The notes: generated by a model not told the origin, from the sequence alone. A DNA stretch of 64,000 nt from Paraspadella gotoi (GCA_051294375.1 CM119266.1:3290030-3354029); one strand, 5' to 3'. Shown: positions 22,655 to 37,368, counted from the first letter of the stretch. Numbers and translations are program-made.

Positions 22655-25423
22655 TCAACTCGCGAGCCCCAACACAGGATAAGCCAGATCTCCGACGTGA
22701 AGAAAAGTGAAAGCTCTCGTCATCGCGATTCTCTCGATGAGCTTCTGCTGCGCGGACACGCCCCTTTCCGGTCGCACGACCAGGATCCAATAGATCAAGA
22801 AGACGAAAGTGATTCCCATATCGACGAGCATCAACGTTCCCGTCCACTGAAAGAAATGACCGAAGATGTTGAAGTCGTTGCGGAGATTCAGCACCGCCTC
22901 CGACGTCGTCGTCGGCATCTGCACCTCCACCGGCAAATCGTCCGTCCGCACCGGAAATAGATTCAGTGCCTTCAGCCGCGCCACCAGCGGCGCCTCCAAC
23001 TCCGGCGCCGTCACGTGATAAGAGACGATGGGGTTGTTGAAGGTCCGATTCTGATGGAGATGAAGAGTCATGCGGTTCCGGGTGAGTTCCTGACACGCTT
23101 GTGACCCTTCCAAATTACGGTAGATCAGAAGATAGAATGGCATGTGAGCCGCCAAGGGCAGGAAGATTGAGAGCACCCTCAGGGCCCAGCGGGGAAGGAT
23201 ACGCCGCAGCGGAGTCGCGTCAGGCAGCAGCAGCCTGAAGATGGAGAAGAAGGCGAGCATTTGCATCTCTTTGAAGGAGGCGTTGCTGCCTTCTTCCTTG
23301 TAATTGTTGGCGAGGAAAGTGGAGAGAACGAGGGATGTGCCGAGCGAGATGAGAAAGTAGAACCACGTGATTAAATAGAATCCGGCCTTGACAGCGGCGC
23401 TCTGCAGACTCTTGACGTGACGAAGGTTGTTTACGGCGCCGAGATGCGTCATGGCGAAGGAGATTTGCAGGACTGAGGAGACGACTTGTACGAAAGGGAA
23501 GATCACTTCGAATTTGAGCTTATTGGTGGAGCAATCGCTGACGAAGCATCTCATAGGAGTCGTCAGGGTGTACTTGCTGGCGTAGGCTTCGGGGTAACAA
23601 TGCTCCACTCCCTCCGCCACCCAATTGTCGCAGTTGCAATTGACGGTGGTGAGTCTCGATCCCTTTTGGACAGAGTATGCCTCGAATCGATCCGTTCGCT
23701 CGAACCAGCTCGTCGAGTTAATGTCATAGCGGAGGGTGTCCTTGTCCGGGATGCAGACGTCCTGCTTGCCCAATTGGCCGGAGAGGATGTACATCTGAAG
23801 GATGCCTTGGCCGAGGGATTCGCAGACGAGCTCGGCGACGGCCAACTTCATCAGGAGGCGAAGGGTCTTCTCGTATTTGTGGCGCTGCTCGAAGGTCTCT
23901 TCCTCGTTGCGGCGGAGCGCCTTGTAGATCTGGAAGTTGTCGAGGAAAAGATCGAGTTGGATGAGGATGGGGCTGACGTTGAAGAACATGCAGACGAAGG
24001 TGAAGCATCTGGAAAGAGGGGATTTAAGACACGATTTTAATCTCATTTGCATATTGTAGTAAATTGGCCTATATGAATTGTTGCTCAATACTTGAACGGT
24101 CATCACGTCATGGATATCATTTAACGGCGTCATATAAAGTCACGAAACATAAGAGTGATATAATATTGCCCAAAAAAACTGACTTATTTGTATCTCTAGA
24201 CAGTCATATTAGGTTAGGATATTATTTTCGTTCGACTTTAGGTTTTGCTTTATATTTCTTTTTCAATCTTATCTCCCTAAATGGTAAGTATTTGGTATTT
24301 TTCAGTTTCCTACGTTTGATAATTAAATAACGTCGTTTGAAGATTATGTGTCAATGGACTTTATCAGGATAAGTTAGATATAAAAGATATTTTCAGTAAG
24401 AGAGAGAGAGAGAGAGATAGACACGCACACAAACAGCATCCTCACCTCCTCAGCTTGGTTTTGGTCAGCCTCTCAAAGGTGGCGCTCTCTTTCTCCTCGA
24501 ACAAGATCGTCATCGCGGCGATGGTCGAAGTCACGACGGAACTGAGCAGAATCAGCGCCAAGGTCGCCATCCCCCAGTGGGCGTCGCCGGAGATGATGTA
24601 GGTGACGCAGGCCAAGTAGTCCGTCGCGACGTCCATCATGTAGGAGAAGCTGGAGTAGAGAGGGAGGACGAGGAGCTGGATGCTCACGATCCACATCCGG
24701 TCGCGATTGAAGGCGGAGCGGGAATGCAGCGGACCTTGAAGTTTTTGGTTAATTAGTTAATTAGTTCATTAAGTTTAAGTTTAACGCAATAAAACAACAA
24801 AATTATTAATGAGCTTTTCATATCATCAACGATAGTAACCAAATGCAGCAGGCGGCTGCATCCCCCTCTCACTCCTCCTTCCAGCGGACGCAGGAGCAGC
24901 GGCGAAGCCGCAGGAGTGAAACAAAGGACCTCACCATGAAAAGGAACCTACCCAAAGCTCAATGGCCTCACTAAAAACTAACAACCAATGAGAAACTTGT
25001 ATATGGCCATGAGCTGAAGGAAGAACCAATAAACAATGAGTGAGGGTTCATAGTGAAGGGATAAAATGGAATACTAAAGGATGCAGAAGTAGAAGTTTGG
25101 AGTGAAGATTCATTCTCTCTCACGTCGATCTAAAGATCAGACATATTGTCTTAAACTGTCTTTTAGAAACTCTGTTCTCTGCCTAATAAAAGGAAACATT
25201 ATAATTACACATTTCGCTTCAATTACTATTTGATTATTCACTTTCGTTCACGATATATTCAATAATGGAAAAATTTAAAGAAATTACATAGTTAAAAAAA
25301 TAAATAAAATAAAACAAATAAAAATAAACGAAAAGAAATAAATATAAAATTAAAAGTTAAAAAAATAAAGTTGTCTAAAAAATAAAATAATAAAAATACA
25401 ATAATAGTATTATTAATAAAAGA

Positions 25424-25458
<35 letters not shown>

Positions 25459-25692
25459 TAACAATAAAGTGACATAGTTTACCATTTAAATGTTTTACCT
25501 TGATTGGAGTCGTCGTCTTCGTTTGAAGAAGAATTGAGTTCGTAGTTGTTGTTGTTGTTGTTCTTCTTCTTTTTGTGTCCGCGATTTTTGAATGAGTCAC
25601 CGATGGCGCCGAAGAGACTCTTTCTGCTCTTTTCGCTTTTGCCTCGAGTCATCAATGAGGTGGCGCCGTTCAACGCCGCGCCGCCTTGTGAC
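22655..25692 (-). CDS. XK-related-like multi-pass membrane protein exons
   Basis: Three exons join in frame: 25692-25499 (Ser/Lys/Asn-rich cytoplasmic linker), 24734-24446 and 24008-22655 (stop). Junctions are CAAG|GTAAAA with AAG|GTCCGC (a Gly codon) and GAG|GTGAGG with CAG|ATGC (an Arg codon). The second exon encodes a first hydrophobic pair with SSFSYMMDVATDYLACVTYI and a WGMATLALILLSSVV stretch. The third continues CFTFVCMFFNVSPILIQLDL and LVCESLGQGILQMYIL, then a cysteine-rich loop (CNCDNW, HCYPEAY, CFVSDC) and at least four more hydrophobic segments. The Asp-x-x-x-Asp pattern in helix 1 and the ES-GQ-LQ-YI helix are what I know from XK-family proteins (phospholipid scramblases such as CED-8/XKR8); the Cys-rich loop is not usual for them. 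No initiating exon is visible. The first exon here starts in phase 2, which matches the end of the EGF/Ig gene upstream, so this may be its C-terminal half. Confidence 0.6.
24838..25225. mobile_element. possible solo LTR or promoter-bearing repeat
   Basis: The stretch has a distinct GC-rich head (TGCAGCAGGCGGCTGCATCC), a GGGATAAAATGG box, and an AATAAAAGG word about 100 bases later. It sits inside an intron. The layout resembles an LTR, but I could not find a target duplication or a second copy. Confidence 0.3.
25280..25495. other. A/T-only intron part with AATAAT repeat
   Basis: An AATAATAATAAT run lies at 25424-25453 within A-rich DNA between two XK-like exons. Confidence 0.6.
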
Positions 25693-25796
25693 CTGCAGGG
25701 TGATAATTGTATGTTTGACGATTTCAACCAATTGATGAACCTATCACAAAAACTAGAGAGGATATTTTTTTAAAAGTCATCACATGCACTGTGAAT

Positions 25797-26093
25797 AGTA
25801 TAAGTAGTAATTGTATTTTCACTATGGAGAGGCAGTGCAAGTACAAAAAATTTATTTTTTGCCAAATATTTTAATTTTTTTTTTTAAATCATTTTTTTTT
25901 CAGAAAAACAAATAAGAGAGAGACTAAGAGAGAGAGAGACAGATTGAGCCAAAACTTTAAATGACCAGAAGACCCAAAATTGGGTCGTTCTTGTTAATTC
26001 TTTTACCACTGATTATGACTTAAAAAATAAGTCAAAATATTAGGCAAAAAATACCTGACTCTCCATAGTGAAAATACAATTAATACTTAGAGT
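25797..26093. mobile_element. short TIR element (MITE) in intron
   Basis: Inverted ends of about 30 bp: the left end contains GTAATTGTATTTTCACTATG plus GAGAG and the right end CTCTCC plus ATAGTGAAAATACAATTAAT. The interior is about 230 bp, A/T-rich and non-coding. Confidence 0.8.
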
Positions 26094-26381
26094 AAGAGAG
26101 GATAAAATATGTAAAAAAAATTAAAAACTGACAGAACAAACTTTTTAAAAGCTTTAATTATTAAAAATTATTAAAAATATTTAATAAAAAATATTATTCA
26201 CAAATAACTTCATTAAATTAAATTATAAAAATTATTTCAAATTTCTTTAATTAATTCTAATTAATTTATAATAGTATTTATAACATATTTTACATATACT
26301 AATCCTAACATTTTACTTTTATATAAAAAAAAATATATATTTTTTTACCAATATAATTTTTAGTGTCTTGTTCTAAAAATA

Positions 26382-26842
26382 TCACCCTGTATTTTCGTCG
26401 CTCTCGGCGCTTCTCCTCCCGTCCTCCTCTTCATCCTTGGTCACGTGACCGTTCGTCGTCGCCTCTTCGTCCCTGGTCACGTGACCGTTCGTCGTCGCCT
26501 CTTCGTCCTTGGTCACGTGACCGTTCGTCGTCGCCTCTTCGCCGTCGCTCTTGAATCCGCCGTTGACGATCCCGTTGCTCTTCTTCGTCGTCTCCTTCTT
26601 CTTTTTCTCCTTCTTCTTCTTCTCGGCTTCGATCATCTTCTCCCTCTTCCTCTCTTCCTCCTCCTTCTCCTCCTCCTCTTGCCTCTTGTCCCTCCCTCGA
26701 CACATCGGGCCCACGGCGAAGGACAGACCGACCAAGATGACGAGCAGCGCCGGCAGCGCCAACATGGCGCCGTAGCGGAACCACTGCTGCAGCTCCTCGC
26801 GACCGCAGATGACGAGGGTGTAGGCGGTCGGGGGGTTAACGT
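26382..26842 (-). CDS. transmembrane and cytoplasmic-tail exon
   Basis: Acceptor ACATTAAG precedes ACGTTAACCC at 26842. The exon encodes [18 protein letters not shown], a hydrophobic helix ([19 protein letters not shown]), RGRDKRQ, a Glu/Lys-rich segment and three 12-residue repeats (36 bp each at DNA level, 26430-26545). The stop TGA at 26384-26382 overlaps a potential donor GG|GTGATA (exon end 26386), so the exon may instead splice onward to 25692. Confidence 0.75.
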
Positions 26843-29800
26843 CTTAATGTTGGGGGGGGGGGATGTCAGTGGGTTAGTCAATATGGAAGTGGGAATGTCA
26901 GTGGGGAAAAGTTGACAGATTTTTGTGTATTTGTATATATGCAGTATTATACACAGATATTTCTACATTTCTAAACTGAATACCCATTATCCACCCATTT
27001 TTCTTCCCCCTTTTCTTTTCCAATTTGGCTATATTTTCCAAAAGCACTCCATTTCTGCTTAACTTCAAAATTAAAGGTTAGATTAGGGATTAAAATAAAG
27101 GATTAAAATATTTTTTAGGAAAAATAGTTTTTAATAAACAAACAACGAGTTTATTTACAAAATTATTCGGACATGTTTCGACTCTTATTTAGGGTCTTCA
27201 TCGTCTATTAAAAACTATTTTTCCTAAAATTCCAAAATGCAATAAATCGAAAGTAAAATCAATACAAGGATTAAAATATAATATTATTATTAGGTATCAG
27301 GTTTAACAATTAGGGTTAAGTATTAAAGATTAAGGATTAGGTTAAAATTTTTTTAACAAATAATGATATATTTATTTAATAGACATAATAAAATAAATAT
27401 AGTTATTTATTAAAAATAAAAACTCTCTGCTTTGTATACAAATTCTGAAATGCAATGGAAATAAAAGAAATTATATAAATATAAAGATTAGAATTAAAAA
27501 AGAAAAAAACAGAAAAATAGTGGCAACGGATGTTTATTGCCGTTCACCTTTAACGTTTTGAATTTGGTCAGCTCCATCTACCTGAAGGATCCTTACACTC
27601 GACGAAGATGCGCTTGGGTCGATCCGGTTTCTCCGCAAACTCTTCTTCTCTCTTAACTTTATTCGGCAAAACTTTTCCATCGATCTTCCAAACGTAAGAA
27701 TCGTTGACGTTGGTTTTCGCGCATTTGAGTCGAATCGATTGGCCGTAGTTAATCTCTTGGACTCCTCTCAAATTGATTCTTGCTTCTGTTCTCTCGTTCT
27801 TCCAGTCACCGATCCGAGCGGAATTGTTGACCCTGCAAACGAAGTTAATCCCGTCGCTGGTGAAAATGTCCCGAGTCGCCTGATCCAGGATTAGATCGTA
27901 ATCTAGCCGCCTGCCCGTCGTCGGCAGGACTTTGATCGCGTCGACCAGCTCGTACGACCACTCGTACCGCGCCTTTTCCGCGTATTCGCACTCGAGGTCA
28001 ATATTGACTTTCGTCTGAGTGGATTTGATGAAAACCTCCAGCTCGTCGACAACTCCTCGCTGATTCGGCGGAAATATTCGCGGGGGACAATCGAAGAGAC
28101 GCTTTTTCGTGTCGACGACGGAGCAGACTTGAAAATCTGAACAGAAGAGCGGTTCACTGCAGACGGGAAGACATTCCGCTGGGGAGTTCATCTTCAGGTC
28201 GCTCACTCCCAAGCGCTCCTCGTAATCGCAGGCATTGGTCGACCCGGACAAAAAGTTGCCTTCAGCGCATTCCTTGACGCAATCGTACTGACAGGCAATT
28301 CCTGAAAGTTATTACTTTAAAACTTGATGACGTGGCAACGTATTCACGATCGCCCCCCTGACAGTTGCATTATCTTTTCCTATCAAGCGGCCTCGGGTTC
28401 ACGCCCCATTAGCACCATCGCTATAGAGCAGGATGGGACGTTTAACCCACGTGTTGTGGCGGATTACAGTTAGATCCGAAGTTCTGAAGCTAGCAAAGGA
28501 CGGGCAATGATTTTTTCCGTCTATTCGGCAATAAACTGACAAAAATATTTTACAGCATAATACAATGTGCCATGTACCTGCTTTTTTCCAAGTGCAGTTC
28601 CAAATGTCTACTATTGGCAGTCCTGCGTTGCAAATTGTAGCGTACGACTCTACAAATCCATTGGAAACAGTAAACTTTTTAAAAAGGTTTTATAGATAAT
28701 GATTGATATAAAGAAAGTAAAATTTGACAAAGAATGACAAAGTTGTTGATTAATTTCTCATTATTTTGTATGAAAAATTATAACAAAACTTTAAAATTCA
28801 AATTAAAAAAAAACTTGCTTGGATCAGAATTTTTCGACTTCACTACGATGCAGTGAAAACATTATATTTTTCATTTTTTTGTGTTTCAAAAATGGGTTAT
28901 TTATATTTTCTTTTACGGGGTGTCAAAGGAACCGTGTTCCTGCTAGTTTAGTACAATTTTTCAAATATTTATCAGAGAAAGTGTTTTTTTTAAATTTAGC
29001 AAAACGACTATTTTTATATTTATATATTTCTTATTTAATCTTAAGGTGAAGGACTTATGTTTTTTTTACTTAGAGTGAAGATAATTATTTTATCAAATCA
29101 TCATATTCATAGTAGGAATTAGTAATCAACATTAATCTATATCTTAGGTTTTTATTTAAATATCACAGTAATTTACGGTCGCAAAGAGTTCCTCCCACTC
29201 CGCAGGGACAGATGCAGTCGAAGGAACCAATTGTGTTGCGGCATGTGCCGTCTGCGCATGGATTGTTCTTGCATTCGTCTATGTCTCTGCATTCAATGTT
29301 TGCTTTGGGCAGGGGGGCGCGGGCGGACGTGTCATTGTAACTGCAAATGGAGTTGTTGCCGTGAGGTTCAAATCCGTCATCGCATAATGTCGCGCATTCG
29401 TATTGACAAAATCCAGCTGTCAAATATTTTAATTTTTCTAGTGTTGCGCCGCGAATTTTTTGGTCGTTCGATCGGTAAGTCTGACTGCATGTCTGAATTG
29501 GTGATCCAGTGGCGGTATATTCAGTTTTTTATTCACACCGCCTCACATCCACCATCGTTCAGCCAACCTCATTGCTCAGAGGGTGAACGCACCATCCCAA
29601 GCATTGCGTTCCATCCACAGTCCTGACGTTGGCAAAGCGAGACCGTCCTGGGATAACCGCGCCAGTGACAGGTGTCCTCACTAAGGATCGGAAGCCCCCA
29701 AATTCAGATGAGTGAGATGCCCTATCCCAGTGGGCATCACAGTGAACCCGTCCCAGTGGGCATCGCAGTGAACCCGGTTGTTGCCATAATCCTTTTTTTC

Positions 29801-32800
29801 TTTTTTTTTCTTTTTTCTTTTTTTTTCTTTTTTTCCTTTTTTTCTTTTACCTTGTTTTTTCCAAGAACACTCAAAATTCTTAACATAGGTCGTATTTTGT
29901 GTTTTCCAGGGATCACAAGGAAGATAATAATTCACTGTGGAATACGAATTTATTTTGTGAAAGTTATTTTCAAAACGTAAAAAAATATACAATATTTAGT
30001 CGGATCTGCTTATCAGCAGGATATAAAGTTTCATTGGAATCAAAGAGAGGAAATGAGTTTGCATGAAAAAAAACCAAAGTCAAGTCGACTTGAATTTTAA
30101 TTATTTATGCTTACTCATGAATGTTTTAATTAATTAATTATTTAATTAATTAGTTAAGAGAAAAAATTATACAATTTGAAAAAAATGATGCAAGTTAAAA
30201 AAATTATACATATTGAAAAAAATGATGCAAGTTGAAAAAATGATTCAAGTTTAAAAAAAAGATGCGAGTTGAAAAAAAAATGATGCAAGTTGTAAAAAAT
30301 GATGCAAGTTGAAAAAAATGATGCAAGTTGAAAAAAATGATGCGAACTTGTGTTGGACATCCACACGAATTTGTCTCTAACACTTGAAAAATGATGCAAG
30401 TTCAAAAATGTTGCAAGTTGAAAAAAAGATGCAAGTTGAAAAAAAGATGCAAGTTGAAAATAAGATGCAAGTTGAAAAAAATTATGCGAGTTGAAAAAAA
30501 TGATGCAAGTTGAAAAAACAATAATAGTTAAAAAAATTATTTCTAATATAGTATTTTTTTATTTATTTATTTATTTATATATTTATTTATCTATCTGATT
30601 ACCGCAGATCCGACATTGTTTGCTCAAACTTATTTACATTTAATTAAAAATTACTCACCGTCGCAAACCGTTCCACTATTTCCGCAGGGGCACTCGCACT
30701 CAAAAGTGCCTTTGGTGTTTGTGCAATTGCCTCTGTTGCAAGGATTACTGAGACATTCATCGATGTCGATGCACGTCAGATTCGATAAACGTTTCGGCAC
30801 AGTGCCTTTTTTGTAAGAGCAAATTGTTCGGTCACCTTTTGGTTCAAAACCAGAGTTACAAACTAAAGGGCAGTCATAGATACAATTTCCACCTGTAAAA
30901 AAATTTACTATCAATAGCTGCCTTACCTATCAAAACAAACTATTTGGCAATATCAAATGGCGCTATTTAATTGTAATTTTTACATTTATATTACCAGTTT
31001 CAAAACCAGAGCAGTAATCAATTTTTACTTCTGTGGCGTTCAGTTCACATTGTTTGAAGGTTTCTGTCAACAAATATTCATTTTATAAAAAAGTTATAAA
31101 GTCAATATATTTATAAAACACAAATCTGACAAATCTTAACTTGAAACACGATTAACGCAATGACTGACCGTAAGAGCGTCAATTATGAACAACATACTGT
31201 CAATGAATATTAATTTGTAAAAAGCTATGTATGTATGTAAAATTTATGTTTTTTAATTTATTTAGTGCTATCCTTATAAAATTGAAAAAAATTAAAATTG
31301 GCTTTTCTCATTGGAATTCCTCATCAAAGAAAATATAAATCATTTAAATTTTTTTTTTATTAAGTGGGTTGAAAATTAAAAAAACTATATATAACATATA
31401 AAATTTTCAGCTTAAAATATAGGTTTTTCTGATATTTGACCAACTTAAAGAAATAATTTTTAAAAAAGAGTTATATTTCTTTATATCAACTTTTTATGAC
31501 GAATCCAAATGTGCCAAAAAAAATTTTCAAAAACTATTTTGAAATTGTAAGGTAAGGCTCGCGCTACAGTACTATATATAAATATGGCCTAATGCGTAAA
31601 TTGTAAATTTATAATAAAATTTTTTTATACTGAAATGTTAACTAGTATAATGTTGTTCTTTCCTTACTTTTAGAATTTTAATTAAACTAAAATTTGAATT
31701 TTTACTACGCCTTACTGACCATTACAAAGCTTTCCACCCCATCCACATGGGCACTCGCAATTAAAGGAGCCGATACTGTTCTGGCAAATTCCATTTATGC
31801 AGGGATTATTGAGACATTCATCAATATCGACGCAGGTGAGATTGGATAAACGATTTGGCACAGTGCCTTTATAGTAATCGCAGATCCTAATGCTTCCCTC
31901 GGGTTTAAATCCAGGATTGCAATGTGCCCAACAATAAAAGCGGCATACGCCACCTGGAAATTAATTTTTTGATTATGATTGTGCTCATCAAAAATTTATC
32001 TTTTTTAAGAGTATTGAGTGTTAATTTCCCAATTTCAAATCATTGATATTTCTCCTTCGTACAAAAATTATTTTTATCTCGCCAGATCTGGCTAGATTTT
32101 GGATCTGTTCAGCTTCATTGTGACGTCGTCGGCGTCGGTGTTGTCGTCGTCGTCGGCATCACGCTTTTTTCTTATGTTGCTGGGGCTTATAATTTTTTTA
32201 GTCGGATTTGCTTATCAGCAGATCCCGACTCTATAATTCACTTTGTCGGTCCGTCGGTCCGCCCCCTCAATATTGTCGGACACACACTTATATCATGTCA
32301 GAACATCGAATTATGATAAATTATGCAAAAAAAACGATTTCGGTCCGTCCGTCCGTCCGTCCGTCCGTCCGTCCGTCCGTCCGTCCATCCGTCCGTCCGT
32401 CCCACCTTAGCAAAAAACTCCAATTACTCGTGATTGGATGGATGGATTGGTATGAAATTTTGTGTGAGGGTAAGAAACTGTGTGATTGAGATGGATATGG
32501 AGTTTCGAGGGAATCGTGCGAGTGGAAATTGGTTTATAATGGAATACAGAAAAAAAATATATTTCACTATTTGAACGCCAATTGCTCATGAGTGGATAGG
32601 GCAATTGACTTGAAATTTTTGTATGATGGTAGGAAAGTGTTGATTGAGCTGGATATAAAGTTTTGATGGAATCGTGCGAGTGGAAATGAGTTAAAATGGA
32701 AAAAACAAAGTCATATTTACTTGAAGTATTTTTACTTAAATTACTCATAATTATTATGTTATTAAAATTGGATAGATAAATCGAAATTGAATTTTGTGTG

Positions 32801-35800
32801 GGTAGAAAGTATGTGATAAAGCTGGATATAAGTTTTTTGATGGAATCGTAGGAGTGGAAAAGAGTTCAAATTAGAAAACCAAAAGACACATTTATTTGAA
32901 TTTTTAAAGTTTCTCTCTCTCAATCTCTCTCTGATTGATTGATTAATTGATTGATGATTGATTGACCAAATTATGCCAATTGACAAAAATATGCCAGTTG
33001 ACCAAATTCTTAAAGTTGACCAAATTATGCCAGTTGACCAAATTCTGCAAGTTGATCAAGTTCTGCAAGTTGACCTAATTATCTGCTGTTGACCAAATTA
33101 TGCCAGTTGACCAAATTAGCCAGTTGATAAAATTATGCGGTTGACCAAATTATCTTAATTGATCAAATTATGTCAGTTACGACAAATTATGTCAGTTGAC
33201 CAAATTATGTCAGTAGACCAAATTATGTCAGTTAACCAAATTTATTGGTCATTGACCGAATTTATGACAAGTTGATATAAAGTTAATGCAAGGTTGAACG
33301 CAGTTAGACTTATTACCACTTAATTTTGTATGGAATTTTGTATGTGAGTAGAAAAGTGTGTGATTAAACAGGAAACCAAGTTTCGATGGAATCTTTTGAG
33401 TAGAAATGAGTTTAAATGGAAAAAACAAAAAACCTGTTTCACTAATTGATTATGATTCTTTTTCCTTTTATATTAAATTTATATGCAGGATGTATTAATA
33501 AATCAAATAATTAATCAGTTAATTAATCAATTAGTCAATTAATTAATCAATAATTAATTAATCAGTCAATCAATCCGTCCATCCGTCCCAACTTAGCAAA
33601 AAGCTCCAATAACTCGTGATTGGCTGGTTGGATTGGAATGAAGGGGTGGGTAGGAAAGTGTGTGATAAAGATGGATATAAAGTTTCGACGGAATCGTGTG
33701 AGTAGAAATGAGTTTAAGTGGAAAAAACATAAGTCGCATTTACTAAAATATTTTTACTTATTTTAACCAATAAGTACTCTAATTAATCATAATTGGATGG
33801 ATAGATTGAGTTCAAATTTTTTGTGTGGGTGGAAAAATGTGTAACGATGCTTGATATAAAGTTTAAGAGTTTAAATGAAAAAAATATGAGTCACATTTAC
33901 TTGAATCTTTTTACTTATTTTAACCCATAATAGATTGAGATGAAATTTTGTGAGTGGGTAGGAAAGTGTGTGAAGAAGTTAGATATAAAGTTTTGACGGA
34001 ATTGTGCCAGTGGAAATGAGTTTAAATGGAAAAAACATAAGTCACATTTACTTGAATCTTTATTATTTATAATTACTAATTTATGATTACTAATAAATGT
34101 TTTAATTAATTAATTAATCAGTTAATGTGAAAAAATGATGCAATTTAAAAATATTATGCAAGTTGAAAAAATGATGCAAGCAGAAAAATGATACAAGTTA
34201 AAAAAATCCTAAAAGCAATCCGCTGTTTGCCAATAGAATATTGGCGTGAACACATTGTTGGCCATCAAAACCAATCATTGAATCATAAGGAAGAATGACA
34301 GATTGACAGTTGAGCAAGCAAAAATCAATTTCATTGGATTATGTTGCCAGTGTGAGAAGTATGTGGAAATAGTGATGAATACTGGGGACGTTATCATGTG
34401 CAGTGTGCTCTACTGAGTTATCAACAAAGGCTCCTCTTCGCGTCTTGCTCAAAGCTTCAATCAAGGAAGAATTATTTATTTGTTCAGATCATCAATTTCC
34501 ACAGTTTAAATTCCACTCTTACATTGACAGATCAACATTGTTATATTTATATTATCATACTCTCATTCACTCTTTCAGAGTTTACCTCTGATTCAGATAG
34601 TACTAAAGATTATTTGCAGTTGACTGTAAGGATGTGATGGGATTCTGTTATTATCCTAACTCGCATTCCCACTAGACTTAGAATAAATATAAATGGTAGC
34701 TCATTGCACAAGAGTAATTCAGTTAGATCAATATATGTCCAGTTGTGAAACATATTCCTAATTAATTTGGGTTAGCAAAATAAGCATTGATCAATAAATC
34801 TAAATTCTTCGGAATATTTTTCACGAATTCCAAGTGGTGACTTATCATTACAATATCTCAGACTCATATTCCACACCTGAATGTAGAATTAGATGCCATG
34901 GTTCTTGTTTGATCAAAAACCTGTTCATGTTCTAACAAATAGATATGCCTGCAGTGGTGGGGCAGTATACTCTGATACCTAAGTTTGGGGGATCCATGAC
35001 CTTTGGAGGACTTGAACCAGTTATAAAAAATACCAGTGGCGACATTAAGGTCGGAAAAAGGCTTAAAACAAATCTCCCAATAACAAATTACAAACTGAGG
35101 CATAAGATAGGATTTATCTAGACGATATGAGCAAATAAAATGGTCATCAAATAGTGTGCATTGTTAGGCAAATAGGCGCAACAAGCAAAGCTAAACCAGA
35201 GAAAAAGCAAATTAAGCTCCAAAGGATTCAACTTTTTAGGATTGAAGCGGTTTTTATTCACCCCATACAGCATTTGAGATTGAGGGATATCATTCCATCA
35301 AATTGTAAGTGAATTACAAATATTATTACAGTATGCAGATGAAGGTAGTAAACATCAGGATAGAGAGATGAAGTAGTAATAACATCAGCTTAGAGAAATT
35401 ACAAAGACATCTCCATACAGCTAATTGGAGATTGGTGAAAGTATATATTCATCAGCTTTAGAGAACTGAAGAAGATTGTTGAGGGTTTGCTCTAGTTGCA
35501 GATGAGAAATTGTTTTTAGGAGCAAGTGCATAATTGACTCGACTTAAGTAATTAATCAATCTATAGACAAGAGATAAAAATAGAATAATAAACTTTATAT
35601 AAGTATTCTATATCCAATAATCATTGAAAAACGATGCATCAAATGACAGAGAACAAAATACAAGCAGTACAGTGTAAGCCCGGACTGCTAGCAACGCTTC
35701 AAAAGCTACATAAACAGCTGATGTACCTCTACAGGAAAATCGCAAAAATTAAGAATATTACTTCCTTATATACAGAGTAGGACACAATTAATTCAAAGAC

Positions 35801-37323
35801 CAACTGAGGAGGAGAATTCGACATTTTATGATATAAGATCAAAACATCTACATAGTTTATTATTAACGCAATGAGAGACAGAATATTCAAAGTTCAAGGT
35901 ATAAATTCAAACCAATTAGAGAGTTAAAACAGACTAGTGAGTCTTCTAATTAAACTTAAACTCCAAGATATATTTGAACCATTAAAAAGATAAAAGTGTC
36001 AGAGGCTACAATTTAGATATAAATCATAATTTTATAAACTCTTAACAAAACATTTTTATATTTGCTAATTGTTTATACTCGGAATCTATCTCTCTCTCTT
36101 TGCAATTGCAGACGAGTCTTCAGGCTCTTTTTCTCTGCTCTCTCTCTTCTCTCTTTGAATTGCGAGATCCTTAATNNNNNNNNNNNNNNNNNNNNNNNNN
36201 ATAATAATTGATTGATGTAATAGTAATTGATAGTAATTGATTATCAAATGCGATGATAACCAAATATTGATGCGATGATAACCAAATATTGATGCGATGA
36301 TAACCAAAGATTGATGTGATGATAACCAAATGAATGATGCGATGATAATCATTTATTGATCTGATGATAGTCATTCATTGACGCGATGAGTCATTCATCG
36401 TCAATAAAACAAACATGCGTGTATGCGTGCGAGAGAGAGTGAGAAAGAGAGAGAAAGGAAGGAAAGGAGGTGGAAGAAGAGGAGGAAGAGGAAGAAGAAG
36501 AAAAGGAAATAAAAAATAAAAAAGAAAGACAAAAAAATTGTTACAATTATTTACAATTGGAAATTGTTACAATTGTTTATAATTGTTTATAAGTTGTAAA
36601 AGTGTATATTTTTATTTGTATTAAAATTTAGATATAGCTACTCATCATCAAGATATTTTAAATCATATGTTTCATATCGATTTAAGTATTATTTGTAAAT
36701 AAATATAGTATTCTATATACAATTTGCATATTGCAGTAAGTACTATATTATAATTTGCATATTGTAGTAAATCATAATAAATAAAGAAATAAAAGAAAGA
36801 CAAAAACAGTTACAATTAAGTTATAAAAGTATGTATTTTTATTTGTATTAAAATTTATATATAGCTTCTCATCTTTAAGATCTTTGCAATTGTCATGTTT
36901 CATATGGATTCAGGTATTTTTTGTTTGAATTTTTTTCTCATTATGATTTACTGTAATATGCAAATTAGAATATAGTATTCTAAATACTAATTTGCATATC
37001 ACAGTGAGTAATTTGCAGTAAATCATAATGAGAAAAAATTCAAACAAAAAATACTTGAATCCAATCCAACACTTTTATAAAAATCCATCGTAATTCGTAG
37101 TAGTTTTTATTTTAAACAAGTTTGAGCAAACAATGTCGGATCTGCCTACAATAATTAATTAATTATTAATTAATTAATTAATTAAAACATTTATTAGTAA
37201 TCATTAATATTAAAGATTCAAGTAAATGTGACTTATGTTTTTTCCATCTAAACTCATTTCCACTGGCACAATTCCGTCAAAACTTTTTTTGCAATTGCGA
37301 TGATCCTTATGCTCATTTTTCTG

Positions 37324-37368
<45 letters not shown>

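Noticed and set aside
22697-24040. Plus-strand frames opposite the XK-like exon
   Set aside because: Shadows of the minus-strand coding exon; they cross no splice signals and lack domains.
34864-35103. Retroelement coding remnant on the minus strand (79 codons)
   Set aside because: No motif beyond chance (a CRHI word); I could not tie it to any retroelement domain.
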